This document shows, one piece after another, positions 35,017 to 46,278 of a DNA stretch of 64,000 bases (position 1 is its first letter; each line of letters starts with the position of its first letter). The notes beneath the pieces were generated by a model, which worked only from the letters and a program-made list of their open reading frames with translations, ran no database searches and was not told where the DNA came from. Origin of the DNA: Muscardinus avellanarius (taxonomy: Eukaryota; Chordata; Mammalia; Rodentia; Gliridae); the NCBI GenBank assembly GCA_963383645.1, contig OY726560.1, positions 88,602,093 to 88,666,092 on the forward strand. Direction: 5' to 3'. The translations under genes and the position numbers were made by a program.

Positions 35017-36027
35017 AATGGCATTAAAGTGTTCTTCCCTAAAGAACATCTTTAATGGGAAAAACAAGATCTACATATGACAGAGAGTGAAGGGTAAGAT
35101 AGTTACTCTAGTGATTAGTATCACTATTGTACCAGAAAGAATACTTAGGTACCAGAGGTAGAAACTTAACCTCTGAGTTCTGAGGGGGGAAAGATTATGG
35201 CAGACTGGCAATTCCTAGCGATTTCATTTTTCAGAAATGAGACGACACTGAATTTATGATGTGTCAAAGCAGAATGAACAGAGTGCATCTGGCCTAGTTT
35301 CTCACTGCACAGGTGTCAGGAACTGCACAGACCTATGAGGCTGCAAATCCAGCATGCCTTTCTGCACAAAGATTCCCTGACTCCTGTCCCCTTGGCTCCT
35401 TAGTTCAAGTTTATAAAAAACATTTTTATTGGTGATAACAGAATCATGCATGGGGACGGAGGTGTGATCATGAAGAGATCTCTGAAAAGTTGTCATTCCC
35501 ATAGAGAACTACATTATAAGGAACTAGCTGTAGGTGGAAAACACTGCTGGCAGAAGGGACTCAAGGGATGAAGCTCTGAGGGGGAAAAAAGTCTTGGCTG
35601 AAGAGTGGGGACAGCAGGGAGGGCCGGCTGGCTGGGCAGGCGCACATAGAAGCTTGCTGAGAAGCGAGGGCAGGTGGTATCTGTGCATCTCCATTGTCAG
35701 TGTCGGGACTCATACAGTCTGGATACAGCTAGGTGAGGGGAGGTGACAGTCAGAGAGGACTCAGTCTTTAAACAGACGTATGGCATTAGGAAGTCCTCTG
35801 TCCTTCAATCAATTACCATTCTTTTCTTAATATGGCTTCCTTAATTTAAGAAAGAGAACCCTATTGGGAATATTAAAAAAGATAGAGTATACCTTACATA
35901 TTTCCAATACACACAAAAGAGAAATAAAAGAATAATTATGTCATATGATGAATTTAATTAACCCAATTGTGATTTTCTTACAAAATGTACATACATGAGA
36001 ACATCACATTGTACACCTTATATATCT
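35017..36027. other. Unique sequence with a GC-rich pocket
   Basis: About 35560-35760 is GC-rich (gagggccggctggctgggca) and holds a 70-codon frame with no domain. Otherwise nothing is recognised. Confidence 0.35.
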
Positions 36028-36226
36028 ATAAGTTTTTTGTACTAGGAACTGAACCCAAGGGTACTCTACCTCTGAGATACACCCCCACCTCTTTTTCCTT
36101 TATTTTTTTATTTTAATTTTAAAACAGGGTCTCACTAAATGTCAGAGAGCCTCGCTAGGTTGATGGCCCTGGCCTTGTTCCTGCAATCCTCCTGTCTCAG
36201 CCTCCCAAGCACCACCACGCCTTGCT
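36028..36226 (-). mobile_element. B1-ID dimeric SINE (old)
   Basis: Antisense: ID half 'ggaactgaacccaagggta', T-rich linker, and a B1 half with an internal deletion before 'caccaccacgccttgct'. Confidence 0.88.
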
Positions 36227-36748
36227 CGATTTTTATTTGTCAACCATATCTCAGTAAAGCTGGAGAAAGAACTTGAAGAGTTTAACGAATCAGATTAAAC
36301 CCAACTTAATCCTTAGTTTTTTCTGTTTAAACCAAAATCAAACATCCTGTTCATATTTTGACTAAGTGCTACTACTCACTTTTTTTATAAAGCAAAAACA
36401 TGTATTAGGCTGATGTTGGGATGGGAAGAATGAGCGCTTCTCAAGCTGCTACACTCAGCTTCAAAGCGACAGAAAGCCTGTAGGACTGCTCAGCACGGCC
36501 CCGGGGGCCTCTCTCCAGCCAAGCCACCTGCCTTCCGGGACCTTTACCCAGCAAGCCAGGCTGATTTCCAGACAGCACTTATATTTTTAGGTTAAGCTGA
36601 GTACATCAGAGCATCGGGGGGGACCCCAGAGGGGTTTTACTTAGCACAGTTCATCTTCCTAAAGGATGAGCTAAGAGTTTCACATTACAAGATTCTGCCA
36701 GAGACAGTGCAAAATGCAATTAAATGATTTTTTAAAACTACATTGGTG

Positions 36749-36749
<1 letters not shown>
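36227..36749. other. Unique sequence with GC-rich block
   Basis: About 36420-36620 is GC-rich and complex (cacggccccgggggcctc). No gene or repeat family is assigned. Confidence 0.35.

Positions 36750-36796
<47 letters not shown>
36750..36796. repeat. (GT)n microsatellite
   Basis: About 23 GT units running straight into a SINE fragment. Confidence 0.97.
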
Positions 36797-36797
<1 letters not shown>

Positions 36798-36873
36798 GCT
36801 GAGGATTGCTGAGGCTGGCTTCAAGACTGTGATTCTCCTGTCTCAGCCTCCCAAGTGCTAGGATCACGGGCAT
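36796..36873 (-). mobile_element. SINE fragment, B1 half
   Basis: 'gctgaggctggcttcaagac' to 'ccaagtgctaggatcacggg' is an antisense partial B1 half. The ID half is missing and (GT)n takes its place. Confidence 0.8.
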
Positions 36874-37814
36874 AGGTTTCCTTGCTGGAAGACCTTGGTG
36901 TCTTAAAGCATTACATTTGAAGTTTCTCTAGGACTGGCACATACTGGATCCTAAATTTGTTGGAGAAAAGTTTTTCTGGGCTTCTGTCTTGCTTGTCAGT
37001 TTGTTGGTAGCATCAGTGTAAGAGAATCTTTTTTTTCCAAAGAGAAATGACAGCAGCTCCTACACGAGAGAGAGGATGTGTGACTTAAGTGGGAAGCGAG
37101 GTCATATTTTGACCTCACAAGAAAACAAATACTTCACTAGAGTTGAAAAGTAGACTGAGGTATTTTCATTTCTCCCAATGTTGGGCAATCTTCATCTTTG
37201 CAGAAAATGAGCATATGATCCTAATTAGTGGAAGAAAAGTCAATTTATTTCATAGCTTTTTCTGATTCAAATGTGTGTACAATGAATGGTAGCAGCTGAT
37301 AGTAGAGCTCAGGAGAAATCATTTAATCCCTTTTTGTCAAGTGTAAATATAGTTTGTGCAGTTGTTCACTTTTCTGTCATAAAATAGGTAGTCGTTACCT
37401 TTAAGTAGCTTTAAAGAAAGTACTAAATTGTAAAGGTTAAGTTCAAATAGCAAATGCTTTCTGGTGTTCTTGTACACTCTACTAAATAACAAAATAGAGC
37501 GACTTCCAGCCATGGAAGAATTCTAACAATATTGTCAATCAGTGGCTCCACACCTTACACTCTGTGTGCAGAGAGGAAGGTGAAGCATGAAAGATGCTGG
37601 TATGGGAGACATTGGATCACCTCGTCAGGACCGGGGGTGCTTGGGAAGTGGGCCCGGGACCCATAGGTGGTAGTGGCTACAGAGTCATGGAGGTGATGGT
37701 GCTGGCTGTAAGCTGAGCAGACTGGACTGTTCTAGGTACAGACCTTAGTCTGGGATGTAAAATACTGTAATTTAGAAACTATTTAGAATACAGTAAGCTT
37801 TATCAGTGTTTAAG
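36874..37814. other. Unique sequence, no gene seen
   Basis: Includes a GC-rich part (about 37610-37730). No frame or repeat with support. Confidence 0.4.
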
Positions 37815-37827
37815 AATTGCTGCTCCT

Positions 37828-38047
37828 AAGCCAGACATGGTGGCGCACGCTTGTAATCCCCACACTTGGGAGGCTGAGACAGGAGGATCGCACAGGTTCG
37901 AAGCCAGCCTCAGCTACGTAGTGAGGCTCTCAGCAACTTAGTGAGACCCTGTTTCCTCATAAAATGTAAAATAGGTCTGGGAGTATAGCCCGGAGGTAGA
38001 AGGCCCCATGGGTTCCACCCCAAGTACCACCAAAAAAAAAAAAAAAA
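37828..38047 (+). mobile_element. B1-ID SINE, young, intermediate subfamily
   Basis: A 13-bp target-site duplication 'aattgctgctcct' (37815-37827 and 38048-38060) and a pure A tail of about 18 bases. It has the full-length B1 half (cagcctcagctacgtagtg) but the ID half 'ggtctgggagtatagcccgg' of the palindrome-bearing group, so it may represent the form before that deletion. Confidence 0.96.
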
Positions 38048-38560
38048 AATTGCTGCTCCTGTATGTAATTTCTGAATACTTCAAAGAGTTTTTATTTCTT
38101 CTTTCTTCTCATCCAAACCCATACATGTTTTATATTAGAAATGAACCAACCACTTGCTCTTGGATAATACTAGAAGCTGGTAGGGTTGTAATTTAAAATG
38201 AACTGAGTTTTTTTCTAGCAAAATTAAGAAAGCACACCTGATTAAAAATGGCTTCTTATAAATTGATGTGTTTAATTTACTTTGTGTTCACTTCCTCAGA
38301 CACCAAAATACAGAGGAAAGGAGGATAAACTGCCAAGTATTTGTCTTCATTAAGTACAAGAATGACAAGCCAGGCAATGCTAGGCTCGGTCAGGAACCAG
38401 AAAATAATAGTGGCAGCCATAATGCCTGTCCTTTGTGAAATATTTCCTATGTTCCAGGCCCTGTACTGAGCACTTGGTATATTTGAATTAGCCAAAATGA
38501 CGTCATCATGTGTGAGGCAGGCACTATTTTTAGAGGGAGAAGTATGTCAAGAAAGTAACT

Positions 38561-38684
38561 CCAGTACTTGGGAGGCTGAGACAGGAGCATCACAAGTTTG
38601 AGGTCAGCCTCAGCAATTTAGTGAGGGCCTCAGCAACTTAGCAAGCCCCGGTCTCAAAATAAAAACAAAACAAAAAGGAGCTGG
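38561..38684 (+). mobile_element. 5'-truncated B1-ID SINE
   Basis: From 'ccagtacttgggaggctgag' through 'agcaagccccggtctc' to an A-rich linker and the first bases of an ID half (ggagctgg), where the next SINE begins. Confidence 0.85.
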
Positions 38685-38828
38685 GGCTGGGCACGATGGT
38701 ACAAACCTTATCATCCCAGTACTTGGGAGGCTAAGACAAGAAGGTTTCAGGTTTGAGGCCAGTCTCGGCAACTTAGTGAAACTCTCGGCATCCCAGAGAG
38801 AGACCTTGTTTCAAAATTTAAAAATAAG
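38685..38828 (+). mobile_element. SINE, B1 half only, abutting another SINE
   Basis: 'ggctgggcacgatggtac' to 'gagaccttgtttcaaaa' is a complete B1 half ending in an A-rich tail, with no ID half. Confidence 0.85.
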
Positions 38829-39286
38829 TCAAAGAAGAAAGGTGTGGTGACTTTCCAGAATCACTTAGCTTGAAAACACAGGAACCCAGCTGCAAACCGA
38901 GCAGTTAGGCTTCAGATATCTGCCCGAACTGTGGTTGTATGGTGATGGGCGAACCGTATCATTTCTTTGCATTTGTTTCCTTAGCTGCTGATTATCTATT
39001 AAACTGTACCTCCCTCATGTGGTTCTTCCGAGTAGCAATGTGGGTGAGTGCTGACAGCGCTACTTGGTACGTGTTGAGTGGTATGACTGGCTAGTGTGCT
39101 GCACCCACAGCAGCTTTTAATTGGCAGCTGCTTATCTGAAGCTCTCATTTTTTAAGAGAATTTTGGTTTCTTTGAATAAATTAATTGAATCTGATGAAAA
39201 AGTAGCTAAGACTCTAATCCTGAGATGGCAACTCAAACTGATACATGATGTAAAGCTATGTGCTATGCTGGAGATACCATGTTGCA

Positions 39287-39385
39287 TGTATATGTATGTA
39301 TACACACAACATATATGTGTGTGTAATATAGGTACACATGGACTTACACACACACCTATGTATATATGTATATACGTGTGTTTGC
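39287..39385. repeat. Degenerate TGTA/TATG/CACA-rich tract
   Basis: An imperfect alternating purine-pyrimidine stretch with repeated tgtatg and acacac runs. Confidence 0.75.
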
Positions 39386-39794
39386 ATAATTTTTAGCTCT
39401 TGGTGCAGATTATATATTTGAACCATTATTACTTTGTACTGCTGAACTTTCTTCTTAAGTCTCTTTTAGAGGACTTTTAAGGAAAAAAAATTTGTAATTA
39501 CCCTGAAAATAGACTGATTTGAATATCCTTTCACAATTGATGTATGAGTTGTCAAAACAATGCCAGAGAAAAGAAAGACCACTTTATTTTGAAAACATGC
39601 TATTTTTCGTCATATAAACTACCTCCCTTTTGAAGTGGGATGGATTCCTCTTAGAACTTGACCCCCTCAGCTGCATCCGCAGTTCCACTTGTGATCTACT
39701 CTGTGTAGACTCAGTTACAAACACAGTTGTTTGTAGTGGGATCACGCGCTGTGTTTCTCCAGCAGCAGTTCTGTGGTGAGCCTCCCAGTTTGAA

Positions 39795-39985
39795 CCAGGC
39801 TCCATCATTGATTGCCATGTGCTCTCAGTCAATCACTCCGCATACCTAAAATCAATTTGTTCACCTATGAGGAGGAGGGATAGCTGCCCAAGTGAGGAGG
39901 GTGGCTGTGAGTGTTTAAGTTTGCCTTCCAGATGTGTAAAGATCAGCTATCAAAGTTAGCTGCTGTTAACATAACTATTATCATA
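39795..39985 (+). mobile_element. MIR fragment
   Basis: 'cagtcaatcactccgcatac', 'caatttgttcacctatgagg' and 'ggtggctgtgagtgtttaag' follow the 3' half of MIR. Strongly diverged. Confidence 0.5.
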
Positions 39986-40025
39986 ACCACCATCCTCATT
40001 GCACGTTTAAAAACTAGTTTACTGA

Positions 40026-40215
40026 ACCAAGCATGGTGGCCCATGCCTGTAATCCCAGCCCTTGGGAAGCTGAGATAGGAGGATTGCAGTTTCAAGGTCA
40101 TCCTCAGCAAATTAGGAAGACCCTATTTAAAAATAAAAATAAAATAGGGCTGGAAGTGTAACTTGGAGGCAGAATGGTCCTGAGTTCAATCCCTAGTGCC
40201 ACAAAAAAAAAGAAA
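40026..40215 (+). mobile_element. B1-ID dimeric SINE
   Basis: A B1 half from ccaagcatggtggcccatgc, an A-rich linker, and an ID half 'gggctggaagtgtaacttgg' ending 'caatccctagtgcc' plus A tail. Confidence 0.93.
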
Positions 40216-40264
40216 GGAAAGAATAATTTACTGTAAAGAACCATGAATTAGTACACGAAGGCAT

Positions 40265-40425
40265 TTCACAGTTGGTCTTAAAAAGTGTGTTAATGTCTCA
40301 AAATGATTTTTCTCATCATGAGATTGTGGTAACAATACTTGTTCTGATACCTTGTGAGATTGTTCTGAGACTCCTAACAGTGGTGAAAATGATGTGAGAG
40401 TCGCCAAGTGTAGTATACACACAAA
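40265..40425 (+). mobile_element. Possible MIR fragment
   Basis: 'caaaatgatttttctcatca' and 'ccttgtgagattgttctgag' resemble the MIR 3' part. Weak. Confidence 0.35.
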
Positions 40426-40518
40426 GTTATATTAATGTAATATCAAAAAAATGAGCCTAGGAGAAAGGAGGAATATTTCACATGATGGTGGGGCAGTCCA
40501 TTTTGAGAGAAATTTTAA

Positions 40519-40720
40519 AAGCTGGTCGTGGTGGTGCAGGCCCATAATCCTGGTACTTGGGAGAATGAGACAGGAGGATTACAGATTCAGGACAACTTCA
40601 GCAACTTAACAGGATCCTCAACAACCTAGCAAGACCCTGTTTCAAAAAAAAAATTTAAAGGCCTATGGATATAGTAGCTTGAAGGTATAATGCCCCTGGG
40701 TTTAATACTCAGTACCAAAA

Positions 40721-40763
<43 letters not shown>

Positions 40764-40766
40764 ATA
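40519..40766 (+). mobile_element. B1-ID dimeric SINE with (AAAT)n tail
   Basis: 'agctggtcgtggtggtgcag', 'gcaagaccctgtttcaa' and an ID half 'cccctgggtttaatactcag' are followed by about eleven AAAT units (40719-40766). Confidence 0.92.
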
Positions 40767-41164
40767 TTGAAGGAAATTTTCATGAGACCTTGAATATAGG
40801 CAGGTAAAGTCTGAAACTGCTACAAATGGAATAATATCAAAAAAAGAATGAGCATACTGATATGTAAAACACCCATCATAAACAGGCAAGGGAGATAAAA
40901 AGATGATGGTGTGTGCTGGTTCTGTGCAGCAGATCTTGAATTTCCACTAGTACTTTGTCTGGGCAGTTGAGGTGTGATATGACGTTATTGTGGTGATTTC
41001 AACTTCAGAGAGAGTGCAGATCCGGCTGGCATACATTGTAAGTTCTGGGCAATCTATGACATAAAGCTCCAGATCTACTTACTGAAAGCCCCAGCCAGAT
41101 GATGGCGGGAGGGGAGCACGGGCATGAGACTTTGTTGGTTTGTACCAAGAGAGCGGTATAAAAC

Positions 41165-41465
41165 AATCATATGTTTCCTCTAATATGCCCAAACTAGGAA
41201 ACACAAAGGATACCAGTGGGACTCCAGATAATGGAGGGGAAATACCAGCAAAGTTTGAATGGAAAGATAGGAGAGGAGGAAGGTTGATCCTGATTAATGA
41301 GGGTCTACATCTGAACATGTGTAAAATTATGAATAAGACATGGTTAACCTGGACAACCATTGGTGGGAGGGGGGAAGGGAAAACGGGGGCAGGGGGGAGA
41401 GGGCACCAAATATAGTTTAAATGTATCCTATTTATGTTCAATAAAAAATTGTTAAAAGAAAAAAA
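41165..41465 (+). mobile_element. L1 3'-end, 5'-truncated
   Basis: It starts 'atcatatgtttcctctaata' and contains 'actccagataatggagggg' and a G-rich tract (gtgggaggggggaaggga), the same 3' UTR order as the L1 at 60.2 kb. An A-rich tail ends it. 'ataaaacaat' occurs at 41158-41167 and again at 41504-41513 as a possible target-site duplication. The 137-codon antisense frame here is a UTR artefact. Confidence 0.8.
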
Positions 41466-41733
41466 ATAAAAAACAATTCCATTTTTATCCAAAAAAATAA
41501 AAAATAAAACAATTTGTGGTTGTCATATTTATATATACAAAATTAAAATTTTATGAAAAACAATTTGCTATAGTGATTGTTTCTATTTTTACTTTTTGTA
41601 AAGTTTCTGAGTAAAATCATATAGTTTTAAAATCTTTTCTGGCAATCCTTCCATTCTCAGCTGTCAGAAATCATTCTATCAGCCAAAGTGCACTATGTAA
41701 TATTTTGCATTTAGATTGGGTCTTTCAATCAGT

Positions 41734-41757
41734 AAAAAAAAAAAAAAAAAAAAAAAA
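41734..41757. repeat. Poly(A) tract of 24
   Basis: A pure A run not attached to any recognised SINE. 'aaatcat' occurs about 65 bases upstream and again just after it, so it may be the tail of a tiny retroposed fragment. Confidence 0.9.
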
Positions 41758-41957
41758 TCATAGTGCTTTAAGGATCATTCTTTAAGAGGAAATCATAGTT
41801 GAGGACTAAGTGGCTTTTCATACTTCAGAGAAATATAATGCAAGCCAACAGGATGGGGATCCTGGGCCTGTATCTGGATACTGTCTCGATTAGATTATGA
41901 AGTGTTTAATGCCTCAAGGTCTCTGAGGCATCCTCCAGGTTAACATTTCCATTTACA

Positions 41958-42173
41958 GCCGGGCGTGGTGGCACACGCTTGTAATCCCAGCATTCCGGAG
42001 GCTGAGACCGAAGGATCGCAGTTCGCGGACAGCCTCAGCTACTTATGAGGCCCTCTGCAACTCAGTGAGATCCAGTTTCAAAATAAAGAATAAAAAATAG
42101 GGCAGGGGGTGTAGCTTGGAGGTCGAATGCCCCTGGGTTCCATCCCCAGACCCGCAAAAAAAAAAAAAAAAAA
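41958..42173 (+). mobile_element. B1-ID dimeric SINE, ordinary young subfamily
   Basis: An 11-bp target-site duplication 'ttccatttaca' (41947-41957 and 42174-42184). Full B1 half (gccgggcgtggtggcacac), linker 'aaaataaagaataaaaaat', an ID half with 'ttggaggtcgaatgcccc', and a long pure A tail. Confidence 0.96.
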
Positions 42174-42295
42174 TTCCATTTACAAATAAGAAAGTAGAGC
42201 CACACCATGGACTAAATTCATAGTTCTATCCTCAAACTGTGGTTTCTGCAGCATCCACATCACCTACAAAGACATTATTTATTTTTAAATTTTTT

Positions 42296-42472
42296 TTAGT
42301 AGTAGTGGTAGTAGTACTGGGGATTGAGCCAAGGGCATTCTACTTCCAATCTGTACCCCCATCCCTTTTAGTTTTTTTTTTATTTTGAAACAGGGACTTG
42401 TTAAATTGCCGAGGCAGCCTCAAATCTGTGATTCTGTCTCTGCCTCCTAAGTAACTAGGATTACGGGAGAGT
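42296..42472 (-). mobile_element. B1-ID SINE (old, 5'-truncated)
   Basis: Antisense ID half 'ctggggattgagccaagggc', linker, and part of the B1 half up to 'aactaggattacggg'. Confidence 0.85.
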
Positions 42473-42495
42473 GAATACATTATAAATGCAAATTC

Positions 42496-42950
42496 CTGGG
42501 GACTGATCCTCAGACCTATGGGGGGCCCAGTGAGATATATATACCTCCTAGCTACACCCCCGGCCCTATTAATTAATTAATTAATTTATTTATTTATTTT
42601 TATTTTATGTATTTATTTTTTTGGTGGTACTGGGGGTGGAACCCAGAGGTTTTCTACCTCCGGGCTATACTCCCAGACCTATTTTCTATTTTATTTGGAA
42701 ACAGGGTCTCACTAAGTTGCTGAGATCCTCACTGAGTAGCTGAGGCTGGCTTCGAACCTGTGCGATCCTCCTGTCTCAGCCTCCCAAGTGCAGAGATTAA
42801 AAGCGTGCAACACCACGCCCGGCTTAATTTATTTATTTTGAAACAAGGTTGATGAGTCTCACTAGTTGCTCATGCTGTCCCCAAACATGTGATCCTCCTG
42901 TCTCAGCCTCCTAAGTACTAGGATTACAAGTGTGTGCCACCACACTGGCC
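42496..42950 (-). mobile_element. Outer B1-ID SINE interrupted by a second SINE
   Basis: The ID half lies at about 42496-42570 (cctcctagctacacccccgg) and the B1 half at about 42836-42950 (gtcccc, gatcctcctgtctcagcctc, gtgccaccacactggcc). A younger SINE lies in its linker. Confidence 0.9.
42597..42823 (-). mobile_element. Nested B1-ID SINE
   Basis: 'ggtggtactgggggtggaac' to 'caacaccacgcccggc', well preserved. 'ttaatttatttattt' at 42581-42595 and 42824-42838 is a 15-bp target-site duplication within the outer linker. The B1 half is full-length with 'ctgtgcgatcctcctg'. Confidence 0.93.
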
Positions 42951-42959
42951 TGCAATGTA

Positions 42960-44824
42960 TATTTTAACATGCTCTCCAAGTGACTCTGATGTGCTGCCAG
43001 AGCTTGAATACCATGGAACTAAATTTTAATTCTTCTAATTCTAACCCTGGTATTTTTTTTTCCCATTTCACCATGATTTTTTTTTCTCTCTTTGTGTCAA
43101 AACTGTTCTCTTTAAAATTAAGAGGAATGAGAATCTACACTCAGCTGTGTCCACATGCCCCAAGTATAGTGGGAAAACAAAGGAAATTACTTTGCAATGC
43201 AGTTCTGAAGATACCTTTGCCTGACTTGAAAATCACTAGACAAAAGTAGAATTCTTACCTCTCTAACAATGCAGATAATTGTTTCATTTCCAAACCCACA
43301 GAACTTGATTCTCCTGGAAACATCATGCATGAATAGTCTTCTTTTATATTATTTAGAAAGAGTCCTGATACCTTAATAAAGATGAGTTGCTGTTCTGTCT
43401 CCTCACCTGTCTTCAACCTAGATTACTAGACAACTTCGAAGACCGCTAAATAGAGCCCACTTCATGTTTTAAACTTTTCTCCTGCCCAGAATATACCCAA
43501 TCCTTCCTTAATTACCCTGTAAAATTATTCATATTGCTCTAAATTATATATATTTTAGAATGCTGAGCATGGAACAAATAAGAATTAATACATATTGTAT
43601 TTAATCACTAAAAGTAGATTGCTGTTATTGAACTCTGAATAATATGTAAATTGTCCTTTTCATTGGCTTAAATCGGTTAACTTAGATTCATCATAATTCT
43701 CTTCTGAAGTAATTGTAATTGTCTTTTTGCAAACAAATCAGGTACATGTTTTTAATCAGCAGATGCCTAAAGATGCAGTGAGATTCTTTCGCTAGAGACG
43801 TGAGCTGCTTTACCGCGAAGCTGATAAATCTCAAGGGCTGTGCCACTCCAAACCCAGGGACCAATTTTGTATTTGGAAATTCAGATTCTTTTCTTAAAGA
43901 GTGACTCCAAATTTCTTGTGTTCTGAGCCCCACAAAACTGTAGAGCTGTGCTTTGTCTGGCGAGGGAGTATTCTCTGTCAGTGGACAGAAAGCCATACAT
44001 GCTGAATTGGGTAAAAGCCTTTTCATTGATGTGCAATGAACACTGAACCAAAATGGGCACCCACATCAGTTCTGAAGGAGATGGAAATTGTTTCTGGGTA
44101 AGCTCCTTGACAGGTGCCGGTGGGTCGGGATTAGCATTGGACTGGGTTGTCAATCACTTCTTTAGCATTTTAGATTTCCTTTCTCTGGAAAATAGACAGG
44201 AAGCACTTAGCAGCTTGGCGTAATATTAGCCAGTGGAGTGTGTATTCACACACTTATAAATGTAAGTCTCTCAACGCTTTCAGAAGAAGGACAACTTTAC
44301 TTTTGTTCAATTCTGACCCCAGGAATTCAAAAGCACTTTTTAATGGCAAATTTTGAAGAAAAAGCATGCTGATTCATACCTGAAGTCAATGCCAAACACT
44401 TATCAAATAGATAGCTCTGGTGTGTGGCTCACGTCTCTGACGTCTTGGAATGACAGCATAATTTACATCTTCAATTTAGTGAGAGAAGTTTTTTTAAATT
44501 ATTGGATGAGAAAAAAAATGATGCAGTTGTAAATATGACCCAGTTTAGGTAGGCTTAGACATGATAACTAATTTCGAAATTCCCAATGGAGGGTTGAATG
44601 ATTATTCCGACCCTTTTGGTTACCATTTTGAAAAGTTGGGATGTTGCCAGCAATGAATTCAAATAGGTCACTGCAATGGCAAGGACGTAAGGAGGGAGTA
44701 TAAGCCATTTCTCCCATTTCCAGCTGCAGTGATGACACTCGCACTCAGACTGACTCCAGGTGTCACGCACAGAGGCCCTTCCTGAAGGGCTGTAGACTTA
44801 TTACCTCTCTTGTCAGATTTATTG
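42960..44824. other. Unique sequence, no gene seen
   Basis: No repeat is recognised. Frames of 111 and 90 codons on the minus strand (43691-44153) overlap each other and show no domain. Confidence 0.4.
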
Positions 44825-44895
44825 TTAAGTACTTGTCACACAGCCCAAGTTAATCCCTGAGTCTCAATTTCTTCAACTATCAAAAGTAAGTTATG
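44825..44895 (+). mobile_element. Possible MIR fragment
   Basis: 'acttgtcacacagcccaagt' and 'tgagtctcaatttcttcaac' resemble the MIR 3' part. Confidence 0.35.
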
Positions 44896-44897
44896 AA

Positions 44898-45315
44898 GCC
44901 AGACATGTGTAGGGCTCACATTCTATAATTTCAGTATTTGGGAGGCTGAGACAGGAGGATTGCAGGTTCAAGGCCAGCCTCAGCAACTTAGCAACACCCT
45001 GTTTCAACATAAAAAATAAAATAGGAGCCGGGCGTGGTGGCGCACGCTTGTAATCCCCGTGCTTGGGAGGCGGAGACAGGAGGATCGATCGTGCAGGTTC
45101 GAAGCCAATCGCGCTCGCTTAAGAGACCCTGTTTCCAAATTTAAAAAAGGTATAAAGTAGGTCTGGGAGTGTAGCCCGAAGGTAGAAGGGTTTCCAGGAA
45201 CCCCAGTACAACCAAAATAATAATAATAATTAATAATAATAATAATAATAATTTATAAATAAAATAGGGTTACGGGTGTAGGTTGTAGGCAGATGATGCT
45301 TAGAACACAGCCAGT
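44898..45315 (+). mobile_element. Outer B1-ID SINE interrupted by a second SINE
   Basis: The B1 half is at 44898-45012. The ID half resumes at about 45262 (aaatagggttacgggtgtag). The inner SINE occupies the linker. Confidence 0.9.
45026..45256 (+). mobile_element. Nested B1-ID SINE, palindrome-group subfamily, (AAT)n tail
   Basis: The 12-bp target-site duplication 'aaataaaatagg' (45014-45025 and 45257-45268) is made of the outer linker. Subfamily marks: 'ggtctgggagtgtagcccga', 'ggaaccccagtacaacc'. The stem is partly decayed (gaagccaatcgcgctcgctt). The tail is an AAT array at 45217-45251. Confidence 0.95.
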
Positions 45316-46278
45316 CAATACAGTGCAGACTATAGCTTTTTGTGAATAAATCGGAAGCACAAATCTGCATGAGATCACATGGGGCCTCGAGCTCACCCTT
45401 GCCTGTGTTCAGTTAACAAGCAGAAGGACAGTGCTACTGAGGGGATGTTCTGGAGGAGCCCGTGCGAGAGCACAGGCACGACCGCAGGCCACACTCCTCC
45501 TGTGCCATCTTCACAACACCGCAGGCATGGGAGCTGGAGGTCTTGGTTGTCTCCGGTCTCGATACTTTAGTTTTAAAGTTGGAGGCGTGCTCACTGAGCA
45601 CGGGGCTGTGAGCCCCGAAGGAGCACTGTGTCAGATGATGTGTGTCGTCTAGATGCCACGCTGTGCTCCAGAGGGGGCTGAAATCCAGGCAGCCTAGACT
45701 TCTGCAGAGGCCTGATGACTGCGGTGCCAGAGATTTTTTTCTTTTCCTCAAAGTAGAAAAAGTACTTTCATCTTACATTGTGATTCTTCCTACCACCTTC
45801 TCTATGTTCATTCAATAACAACATAGTGTTTAGGTTAAGTCTCTCCAGAAAGTAATGTACTAGTATGGGATTCAGATGAGACCAACCACACACCGGCAGA
45901 GTCTGCAGCATGAGGTGTGCTCCGGCGGGGCTGTTTCTTTGTTGTCTTCTAATTACCCAACAACTTGCCTTACTGACTAAATTCTCTACTTACCAATTAT
46001 TCCACAACGCTGCAGAAAACAGTCTCTTCTTTGGCTAGAGCTTGCTTAACTTGTTCAATGGGAAGAATTGATTTTTTTTTTCTGGAGACATATATAACTC
46101 ATTGCAATTAGTTCCATTTACCCTTGGCTACCAAGAAAACAATGCTAAATTCGATATATGAAACCTACAGTAGATTATCATCAACAAGCGACGTCACATA
46201 TATGTAACTGTACCACTTTTCCCATGGAAGGCCACCCTTGGCTTCACAGGCCATTTTTTGTTTTGATCTGGCCTAGTG
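45316..46278. other. Unique sequence with GC-rich segment
   Basis: About 45370-45740 is clearly more GC- and CpG-rich than its surroundings (cccgtgcgagagcacaggca, ctccggtctcgatac) and open on both strands (73 and 105 codons). No domain, no splice pattern, no known repeat. It could be a fragment of an old LTR or a small CpG-bearing regulatory segment. Confidence 0.3.

Larger units (their letters stand above)
38415..38935 (-). mobile_element. MIR SINE split by two SINE insertions
   Basis: The left piece (about 38415-38545: 'ttccaggccctgtactgagc', 'gaggcaggcactattttt') and right piece (about 38835-38935: 'gtgactttccagaatcac', 'ggaacccagctgcaaacc') together follow antisense MIR order. The interval between holds two B1-ID SINE parts. 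Confidence 0.65.

Noticed and set aside
41079..41492. 137-codon minus-strand open frame
   Set aside because: It runs antisense through the G-rich L1 3' UTR and tail; proline/serine-rich content is explained by the repeat.
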